From positions 17,993,166-18,057,165 of the forward strand of contig NC_091931.1 of the NCBI RefSeq assembly GCF_041260155.1: a stretch of DNA of 64,000 nucleotides, in the 5' to 3' direction. The first letter of the stretch is position 1. Each line of letters opens with the position of its first letter. The stretch is from Ptychodera flava (lineage: Eukaryota; Hemichordata; Enteropneusta; Ptychoderidae). The translations under genes and the position numbers were made by a program. This document shows, piece by piece, positions 54,701-64,000 of the stretch. The notes beneath the pieces were generated by a model. That model saw nothing but the letters and a program-made list of their open reading frames with translations, searched no databases and was not told the origin of the DNA.

Positions 54701-57700
54701 TGCATCTAGCTATTGAGACAATTAACACATGCTGAGATACTCTCCCCTTTTTACATACACAATTTCTTAACCTGGAATTCAGAAAGTTTGCTTGCAAACT
54801 GAAAACGTATTATGCACTCATGACTGCTCACCCTGTGTGAATATCAATATGAATCAGTTTTTACTTATTCTCAATGGGGGTAAGTTGATAAATAAATCAG
54901 AGTGACTTAACTAAAGTCATATTTCTCATGCATTTCACACTTTTCAAAAAATATTGATAAAAGACTTGGCAGCCCACAGCATGCTTTTCTACAAATATAC
55001 ACTCTTTGGAACATAATTGCAAAGAAAATTGTTGAGGTTCAGAATCCCGATGTGGTGAAAGATTAAACACTGGCAGAATTCCAAATGCAAATTCTACGGC
55101 ATCATTCAGAACATTTTTGCTCAATCCTTACCGATAGCATCACCAGTGAACAGCATTGTGGAGTCTTCACTAGCGACCATATTACTAACTGCAGCCCTGT
55201 TGGAACCCTGTGAAAGAAAGGAATAGTGGAACCCACTGCTAAACTTTTGCTCCTGCACTTGATGCATGTATAAACTCATCTGTAATCTCTTTCACATATT
55301 GACATGAATGTATGTGCATGGCAGAGATTGGAGAGAGAGAAAGCTCAGATATCAAGTATTTGTGAGGTATTTGATACTCAACATTTGTGAGGTATTTGGT
55401 ACTCTACAGAACTGCACAAGAAACACTTGTTGTGTGTCCCCCAAAAACACATGCAAAATTGCAGCAGAACTGAGCAAATGATGGAAAACGAGCAGAGATT
55501 GTTTGCAGCTTCTGTACTTTCTAGCCACTGGAAGTCATTCATTGAATCTCTCTTACAAGGTACATGTTTAATTTAATATATGGAAGAGTTGATTCCTTAC
55601 CACTGAAAATTGGGCCAAAAGTTCCCCTCCATTGTAGACATTCCAAAAGTGGATACATCCTACAGATTGAGTGCAGAGAATAATGTTTGATAAAAAATGT
55701 CAGAGATAAGAATGACAGCCAAAAGAAGCAATCACTTTTCACTGTTGGTAAAAATATTCTCTGACCAAAGTTGAAAATTTTGTAGTTGATGGTGACACTT
55801 GACCTTCAAATTCCTGAGGCCGAGTCAAAGATTTTTGCCTAGTATTAAAAAAAATTGCCAAGTAGCTGAAGCACCAGTTTTCAGAAACTGGACAGTTTGT
55901 TTCTAACTTTGGCCTGTAGGTGGTGCCATAGCTGTGTAACATTTGACACCTGTTGAATCTGCTATTTTGAGAGAACAGAGCAAACAGGGTCGTGATTGAC
56001 ACAAAACCAAAGAGTGCCATATGTTTCAACGTCAAAGCCTTCAGTTTAAAAATACAGATCATTTTTCTCATAATAATGTTCTAAAATAAGGTCCATTTTA
56101 TATAGATTGTTACCTCTTGGTCCACTAGCTACCAGTTGGGCACAGTGTTTATTTGCAGCTCTGTCTTCAAGAAATATGAGCTTGCATATGCTGTTGTCCC
56201 CATCCACTAGAAGTCAGAGAAAAGTGAAAAAAGTACAGATGGTGATTAATATCTGATGAATATTTTAGTACTATTTTGTCACTTTCGATTGTCTTTTCTC
56301 TGGATAACTGTTGATAAAGTGCACAACCTCAGCCTATTCAATCCTTAAAACCAAGTTTTCTGATCATGTGAGTGAGATCTTTGTTATGCTTATGATGGTT
56401 TCATGGTTGCTGTGCTCTTGTTCGATAAGTGGAAAGCAGGCATAACAATAAAGCTTTCTGGCATGGCCAGATTATATGCCAAACACACCATAGTTTATGT
56501 CAAAGCTTTTTAAAACATTTTTCTGTATTTTTCTTCTGTACATAAAATGTGGTTTCTGAGTCCACTCAAAATATGTCAAAATGCCCAACGTTCAACTTTT
56601 CAGTACAGCTGGTATGTGCACTCATGTTGAATGCCATTTTTGAAAACCAAAATTTAGTACCAACCAGAATTCATTTGTCATCAATAATCATTGCATATTG
56701 TACAGTGCATTTTATTAGCAAAGTGAATAATTTTAAATTTCAGTGTACTTAGTATGGAGAATGATAAGGTGCATTTTCAATAGCAAAAAATAATGAAAAA
56801 GTAGTCAAAAGTTACTGCCATTGTCACTGAACCGATGCAATCTCATCTTTGGTATTTACAGTGGACATAAACAGCAACCATTAATCACTGAATGACAACA
56901 CTCCTTCTCAATGTAATTCTCATTCCAAAGTCAATGAACTAACATCCTGTCGTCTCTTGGCAGGGTTGCCATGGGGTTTAAATTGGCCACATAATTGACC
57001 TTTGACATCTTTGACCTTTCTCAAAGTGAGAAAGCAAGTGATTTTCTGACATTTAAAGATGGTTTTATCTACTTTTATAGGGAACAAGTTTTTGGCTAAA
57101 ATGCATACAATAATATGCAATACTAGAATGCAATCACTACCTAATATGGATATATCACATGACTTATGTTGACCAATCGTTGAATACTCACATGCCACAG
57201 ACTGGTAATCTTGAGGCTTTGGTGATATCAAGTGACAGTAGATGTGTCCAGACACCAGATTCCAAACAATGATTTCACCATCGTAACTTGAACTTGCTAA
57301 AAGATTAGGAGGAGCTGATGCCAGTGATAAAATATCTTCCTTGTGTCCATGATTCTACAATGGCAAAAAAAAAAATCACAAATGGGATTTATAGTAGAAC
57401 TGAATGACAGACCACATGAACTGATGACATTGCTTCATACAGATTGGCTCTTGGCTACCTGACGGAACTTTCACATTTCAAACTACTTCTGTTGCTTGTG
57501 AAGAAAGCCTGATACAGTCAATCATAGCGTGGTATTTGCATATGATTTATAACTTTTGTCCCATTCAAAATACTGTAATTCCACAAGAATATGCCTTAAT
57601 CATCATTACATCATTATAGTTGTCATCTTCATCATCATTATCATCATCTTTATTTCACAATTTCAACATCGATTTTTTTCCCCGGTTTGATATTCACTTT

Positions 57701-60700
57701 GAGATTTATTTCACCAATGCTAGACTCCTGTCGAGACGAAAAACAAGCCTTTTGATTCCAATCCAAATCAAAATACGACAGCAGCAAAATGAGGTATCCC
57801 TATGCTAAATGGTGGAAATTGGTCACCTGATTAATCTGCATCAGCAACCACTGAACTAAAAATCTATTGAACTGGTAATTCAGCATTGCTATACAGACAG
57901 CACACATCAGGGAAGCATCGCTGGCAAATTACAAGAAATCCTGACTGTACACACCAAGCCATAATTGCCTGTACATCATCATCATAGTGTGAACACTGAA
58001 CTTACCACATCATCTTGCCACTTGGGAAGCGGTTTCTGAACATGATGGAAATCATCACTTGAGTCTGTGAAAATATTGATTCGCCTGTCCCATCCCACAG
58101 AGATGATATAACGATTCCTGTTCATTTCAATATAATTTATGCTAGTGATTTCTTCTGTATTGTCTTCTTCTTGGCAAAATGAGTCAGATGGGAAAAAAAA
58201 TGAAGTTCGTGAGAAATACTTATTTTTCAAATTAAATACTTGTTATTGTAAGTCTATGAGTTGTAGAGAGACTTTTCCTCAAAGACCCAACTGTACTCTG
58301 TATGTTAAATGCCTACAGTTTAACATAGAACAACAAGCCTATACTATTTTATGTACCGGTACACGTATGTACAATCAGAAAGACTCCTTTCCAGATTTAG
58401 CCAATAAAGGGAATGTTAAAGACTGATTATTTCTCGTCGCAAATTTTGTTATGAAGGGCAGTGAAAAAATCATAAAATAATTTCACTTGATTCTATTTAA
58501 CACTTTCAAAAGTACACTTTAGCAAGATATGCTCTGCAAGGCTTTCAATGACATGTTTACTACAATATTCACGATTTAAGAGTAAGTTGCATGCTTTTTG
58601 AAGTGTGTACAAAATAAAGGAGAATCAAGAAATAGAGCCTACAATTTGAACTTTTTATTATTGCCAAAATACGGATGTTTAGAACCATAAATACACAAAT
58701 TAGAATAAACTGCTACCTTTTTCTAATGTTTTGAGGCAGTGTCCATTGTTGTAGTTCCAAACTTTAAGTTTCCCGTCACGTCCTCCCGTGATGAGCCGTC
58801 TGCCGGTGTTGTCAAATGCCATGGCTGTTATTGCATTGTCGCCGTGAGCTTGGGAGAACTCAAAGACAGGTTTACCGGTTTCAAATTCCCAGAGTTTGAC
58901 AGCCTTTGTGAGGGGACAGGAGAAAGAAGTTGTGAGATTACTGGGATTTGTGTCCTTGTTTTGAACAGAAATAGTCAAGCCTTTTGAAAAGTATAGCAAT
59001 CAAAAGATGATACCAGTAGTTAAATAGTGGAGTCTTTTCAGCTTCATTTTGCCAATGTTTCAGCTTAGTCATTAGATTGAACACAGCAAGCCCCAACCGC
59101 ACAGTACGTTTTGTGGGAATTTGTGCATAATAACATGTGTAAACATTGGTGTTGTTATCAAAACCATGTGTTACTTCATACATCATATGCCTTGTACATC
59201 ATATGGGCCAATCCAACATATGTAGAGTTTGGAAATATACACAACAAGGAATATAGTGTGATATTAAATTATGGGAATACAAACGTTCCCTGGGGTAGAG
59301 AACAAAACAAGTTTGGATACAACTTGTTATCACTCAGAACCATCGTCTGGATTTTGGATGATAAATCCTACATCAACTTACCGAGCCATCAGAGCAGGTA
59401 ACCACCTGTTTGAAGCTGGCATTGTACCGACAACAATGGACGGGTTCCTTGTGTGTGATGACTATGTCTGCGTACTGCTGGGGCCTAGAAAGAAATACAA
59501 ATCAGTATACAGAGAAAACTTCATATGGTTTCAAACAACAGGTGGCTTTTTCTGTACTCATTGTTAAAAAAGCTTTAACTTATCATTGCTGCTGATCAGT
59601 TCAATATTCTAGCTATCAACTTCTCTATCTAAACATTTACTACTTTGAAAACATGCACAGACAAATTACATGGGGAAATGGCTTTTAAATGGATCCATTA
59701 AGTTTAACTGTCCATTGTTTCGAAGGTCAAGAAGTCAATCACCTTTCTTTAATGGCACCATTTATGAACAAAAGTTTGTTTTGCAGAACAATTGGAAGTT
59801 AGTTCATTTGTAGAGTTTACATTATTGCTATTGTCTATCTAGCTGGTTACTTTGTAGCAAAAAAATGTTCACTGTGAAAGCTGCATACCAGTACCAAGAT
59901 ATAACTGGTTTTAGCACAAGGAATTAATAAGTTTATCATGAAAAAATGGTTACCATAAGGGCTATTATATAATAAGCATAGGTATATTATTCAAGTACTG
60001 CTTGCTACAAAATGCATATTCAAGTTTCATCCAGCTAAAGGTGGTTGACTTTTCTCTCACAGGATGCATCAAAAGTTTTACAAGAAAATGTCATTTTTCA
60101 CACAGTTTACTGAACATGCCGTTCGCACATTTATTCATAACAAAATAATATGTATCTATGGAAAGGCAAGTAACAATAATTCTATTTAGTTGCTCCTAAA
60201 GAAATTGAAGAAAATTTTCTTGAACTTGTCAAAGTCAAAATCTAATGCACTGTTACATAGGACATAGCTTTAACCCTTTCACCACCATGGTTTGTCCCAA
60301 ATCCATTGTTTTCTATGGTAAAGTTGGACCTGTACACAGGGAACTGGGGGTGAAAGGGTTAATGAAGTTCCTGACCAACACAGCTCTACATCAAACCTAA
60401 CTGGGTAAGCACTATTGTAAAAAGTTAAAGATGCTAACTTAAACCATTTTGACTATAATTGCAACAATGAAACTGATAATGACTAAACAAGTTTTCATAA
60501 TTTTCTTGGTTACAACTCAGAATACTTTAGACTTTAATAAGAAATGGCATGTACTGGCAGCAATCATTATTGCTATTGATTTATGATTTACATTTATATC
60601 TGTGTGGAACTTGCCCTGTGATTAAGATATCTATTGATTCAAATATTATTGTATCTTACACTCGTTTTAATGCGTAAACAATCTACTGCACTGAGACAAC

Positions 60701-62570
60701 TGGCAGCTGATATGTAACAGCAACACCATCTTTTGCTGGATGGAGTTCTACCATTGATCAAAATTCTTGTTGGCATTTATCAGAACAGAGAAAGTCTGCA
60801 ACTGTGGTCATACTTGGTATACTCTGATTTGACAGTTGCTGAGAATTGAGAAGTATAACACTGGGGATTGACTTACTTGACTTTCTGGTTCAAGAGCGCC
60901 ATCTGATCAGTGGCAATGGCCAGACTTCTAGTAACTCTATTGTAATGACAGGCTTGTATGTCACCTCTGATCTTGTGTGATTTGGGACGGAGCGTTAGCA
61001 TGCAAGTCTGGTCCTTAATGTCCCACACCTGGATTAGAATGAAACCAAAATGGAGTGAGGGATTTAAGACAAAAAAATACCCGGTAAAGCTGACTGTTTG
61101 ATGTGCCGTCACGGAGCTTTTCTGCTTGAGTTGCCGCTGCACAAAAACTCCAGCAATCAAATTAATACCCCTAGTTGTGTCAACATGTTCAATCTAGACT
61201 GTATAAAAAAGTGGGTGGAGTTTTTAACACTAGTCTTACCAAAAGAATGGGGTGATGGGTAGTTTCAGTAAAAAATGTACACAGAGATATTTCTAAGAAA
61301 AAAACAAAAAAGTACCTATCTGCTGAGAGTAACAGCATATCTACGAACTCATCATTGTTGAAGAAAAATCGTTGATCACAGGAAGTACCGGTATGTGTAT
61401 CTGGTATTAATATTGAATCTATTGGTCTGACACCACCTTTCAATAACGGAATGGTAAAACCCAACATTTGTTATTGATTCTTGTTCTCCAATTGTTGAAT
61501 AAGAAGATATGCTATCAAATCTATGGAATCTAAAACTAATCTACAAATGTACAATTTATGCTGTTGTAATAACTTTGGCAGGACTGAAAGTTATGTAAGT
61601 ATCATCACAGAGACAAGACTATTCTAATCTTAAAAGTTCACCAAAAATACTTTTGGACAGATAAAAAATATGAGACTCTTTACTGAGACTCTTTAATCAA
61701 CCTTTACATTTGAGACACAAATATGAAACCATCTCACAATTACCAACTTTCCAAAAAAATAACGAGTTCCATCACTCTTAATTACGTATGTCTATGAGTC
61801 ATCATTTTCAGTTTTGTACATTTCACAGACTTATGAGTGTTCTATGTGTTTGTTTTATGGCTAGTCTGGACGGTAATTTGGGAGAAATAGACACAGTGTT
61901 ATTAAAAATTAAGATACCAGTTTCCACTGCTATCACAAACCAAACACTGAGTTGATAGATAAGATGTCAAATGACCATGTCTGGAATCACTCATCAAAAG
62001 CTGTTGAGTGTTGTAATAGATTTCAGTGTTACAAAACCATGTCATGTGTTGTAGATTTCACTGATTAATCACTTTGTGCATGGCAAGACACTGTGATTAA
62101 CATCATCTGTCAAGATCTAAGGAATACACTTAGTTATCCAGACAATCCAGGAGGATTTTGAACTATACTGTCCAATAAAACTTTAGGTAAATCAAAAACA
62201 ATATGACAGAAATAGTTCCTACAATTCCATTTCTGTTCAATTTCCTTCTGTCAAATTAAGTTACATACACCATGCACTCAAAAAATCTCTGTAGATATTC
62301 TGTGAATAAACTTTGAGTTGAAAGTTTGAGGTGAAAGAAAACAACTTTTGATATGTGTGTGGAGAAAAGTTGTGTGCTGTGACATATATAGAGAGAGAAG
62401 AATGCAATGAATGACACAATGTTAATTCTTCTGAGAGAGAGCAAGAAATCTAGATGGTACTCACCCGCACAGTTTTGTCTGTAGAAATACTGTAAATCCT
62501 GTTTTCGTCAGCAGCTATACTGAGATAAAAGATTGGTGCATTGTGGCCTCTGAGCATCCCAGTGGGTTTA
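51751..62570 (-). CDS. WD-repeat protein of the WDR49/EFCAB8 type, 3' fifteen coding exons
   Basis: Exons in transcript order: 62465-62570, 60877-61028, 59382-59484, 58717-58903, 58006-58169, 57192-57355, 56114-56206, 55601-55659, 55132-55207, 54537-54602, 54033-54072, 53552-53640, 52900-53114, 52556-52671, 51751-51904 (stop TAG). Junction phases agree throughout. About 593 residues are encoded, with WD-type blades such as ISTDKTVRVWDIKDQTC, VTCSDGSAVKLWEFETGK, LITGGRDGKLKVWNYNNG, SSSYDGEIIVWNLVSGH, GCIHFWNVYNGGEL and SSLDCTVRLWTIEGEYV. After the blades come FGQQEPWDVYN...HPMVPYDVL, an acidic run of nine glutamates, and a basic, proline-rich tail. This order fits the WDR49/EFCAB8/WDR64 group, whose EF-hands and first blades would be encoded upstream; none was found by 64000. 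The exon at 57192-57355 carries an extra base that breaks the frame. The exact family member is uncertain. Confidence 0.85.
52294..52539. mobile_element. 246-bp MITE with TTAACCCTTTGARTGC ends, piggyBac-like
   Basis: Left end TTAACCCTTTGAGTGC; right end, inverted, TTAACCCTTTGAATGCC. TTAA target and CCC termini are characteristic of piggyBac-derived MITEs. It lies in the last intron of the WD gene, ending 16 bases past the donor of the exon at 52556-52671. Confidence 0.8.
53172..53301. mobile_element. MITE, family M copy 2
   Basis: Ends ggctgatgtgcagtgt and cgcttcacatcagcag match the 34304-34459 termini with changes. The interior shares gctgttatccaattggttgg and caaatagactctccaagttg with it. 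It lies in an intron of the WD gene, 57 bases upstream of the exon ending at 53114. Confidence 0.75.
57299..57303 (-). other. Frame-breaking homopolymer in WD-gene exon 57192-57355
   Basis: The run of five A on the plus strand (five T in the transcript) sits between readings NHGHKEDILSLASAPPNL and ASSSYDGEIIVWNL, which together form one normal WD blade but are in different frames. Four bases instead of five would restore a single frame and give a 163-base exon whose phase fits both neighbours. A sequencing or assembly indel is the simplest explanation; a true null allele is the alternative. Confidence 0.75.
60270..60362. mobile_element. 93-bp MITE, family P, intact
   Basis: TTAACCCTTTCACC at the left is exactly repeated in inverse at the right (ggtgaaagggTTAA). 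The interior is accatggtttgtcccaaatc and acctgtacacagggaactgg. TTAA and CCC ends indicate a piggyBac-like origin. In an intron of the WD gene. Confidence 0.88.
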
Positions 62571-64000
62571 CTGTCAAAAGAGAAAAAAAAAAGTTGTGAA
62601 AACCGTCAGGTGACAAGACCATCAAGAGAGTATATGTGGACAGAGGGTCTGTGGTGCATTTGCATAGAACTGTCTCTCGATGACTTCACCAAACAAAAAG
62701 GCATTCCGACTTGAAGTGTGATCCGCTGTCAAAGACTGTGATAATCACCATATAGAAAACCCACTCTCATCTCTGTGCCTACCTCAGCAGTAAACCCTGA
62801 GTTCATGTCAGAGTGTGAAAATGAAACAGGCCATGTTTTAAAACCAAATGTAAGTTTGTTGCACCAGGACACGGACACAGCCGACTTGCTGATCACACTT
62901 GACTTAGCTATGGAAACCGAGCATCTCATAAATAATTCTGAGGGTGCTGGATGAACTGACAAGGCTTTTGAAAAAAGGGAAAGCATCGATCCTTGTATCA
63001 CTGGCTTAACAATTAAGACAATGACAACAAAGCTCCTCAGTGGATTATTTTATTGATTTAGCAATTTGAAGAGACTCTCATTGGCAATCCCATAATCCAA
63101 TGCAACCTTCCATCTTGTTACATAAAGAAGTCTACGGAACTTTCCATTCTCAAGAAGAACAAACAGAGTAAAATCTTTTGCGTTAATTACACAAATGAAT
63201 TCAATATGTTTTGCCAGTCAAAATCATATTGCTACAAAGCCATGCTGCTTCGATAAGAAACAACTTTGTCTCCATTAATAATAACTTTTGGTGTATTTTT
63301 GTCATTTTTATGTATCTCGTATTTTCTTTCAGTCTGACAAAACACAGGGTTTTGTTGAACTTTAAAAATAAGGTTGAAACTCCCAGTCTTCAACTAGTCT
63401 AAATGGTCTGTATGTGTGCAATGTTTATTATTATTGTTGACAAATGAATTCTAGTCCAGACTAGAATTAGTTTTTTCAACAACAACATTGCATAATATGG
63501 GGAGCTAAGAACAAAAATAGTGCAAATATACTGAACAGCTATGGCTTGTGTCCCTAGATCTACATTTCAAATGGAATTTCACTTTTGATAGGATTGTTAT
63601 TTTAACAAATGCTTTTCAATAAACATGAAGATTGGAAATACTGAGATAGCGTGAATCAATTAACGGTGAGTGTCTAAGGTGACTACCAGTATGGTAAGAA
63701 GTATGGAAGCATTGAGATCTTTGACTGCGTTAACCCTTATTCTATCAAGTTCATGTTTCATCATAAGTCAAGTTGGTTAAACCTAGTGAAGTCCCACATG
63801 GTGTATTTCAACAAAAAAATTGAACATTTGAAGGCCCCTGAAAAGATATTGTAAACATGAATTTTACTGACTACAGCCGCTTTAGCAGCTAGATCAAGAC
63901 ATGGAGGTGAAAATAATATAGTTTTGGCTCAATACCTCTTTTTACTGAGTTGGCAGATGGGAAAGTGATAATATCTTGCATGAAAAGAATTGACAATGGA
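62571..64000. other. Sequence upstream of the first WD exon found; nothing assignable
   Basis: The exon ending at 62570 begins with the last base of a split codon, so at least one earlier coding exon must exist. I could not find a WD- or EF-hand-like exon with a matching donor in these 1.4 kb, which is therefore probably intron. Confidence 0.5.

Noticed and set aside
62729..63001. 90-codon minus-strand frame upstream of the first WD exon found
   Set aside because: No WD or EF-hand resemblance, and no donor of the phase required by the exon at 62465-62570.

Overview
This is a metazoan genomic window. It is AT-rich, has small exons with GT/AG introns of about 0.3 to 7 kb, many short dispersed inverted-repeat elements, and the tacatgta-type motifs frequent in marine invertebrate genomes. 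A voltage-sensing phosphatase, a vertebrate-like ornithine carrier and a WDR49-type WD protein fit an invertebrate deuterostome (hemichordate, amphioxus or echinoderm grade), but the sequence alone does not fix the species.

Layout. (1) 1-695, minus: a TIGAR-like fructose-2,6-bisphosphatase, uninterrupted and cut by the left edge. (2) About 700-6950: no gene seen. (3) About 6960-7960: CpG-richer segment with splice donors pointing both ways, a possible bidirectional promoter. (4) 8995-27152, plus: a complete 15-coding-exon voltage-sensing phosphatase (VSP/TPTE), reconstructed as 561 residues. Its introns carry a long-TIR element, a 3.3 kb TTAA-flanked transposon inside a tandem array, and a MITE. 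(5) 27153-35040: intergenic, with a duplicated fold-back repeat and several MITEs. (6) 35041-46529, minus: a complete five-coding-exon mitochondrial ornithine carrier (SLC25A15), 329 residues, whose 7.1 kb first intron holds a 2.1 kb TTAA transposon, two MITEs and one orphan coding-like exon. (7) 46530-51750: intergenic. (8) 51751-62570, minus: fifteen 3' coding exons of a WDR49/EFCAB8-type WD-repeat protein whose 5' exons were not found. (9) 62571-64000: nothing assignable.

The genes are not an operon. TIGAR (sugar-phosphate control), VSP (voltage-controlled phosphoinositide dephosphorylation), SLC25A15 (urea-cycle and polyamine ornithine transport) and the WD protein (probably ciliary or testis-linked by family) have no evident shared pathway.

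Most notable: the VSP keeps its catalytic Cys and Arg but has Gln and Asn where PTEN has His93 and Lys125, and its S4 lacks one expected arginine. At least five families of inverted-repeat elements, most inserted at TTAA, shape the non-coding sequence. For one of them the pre-insertion site can be read directly.
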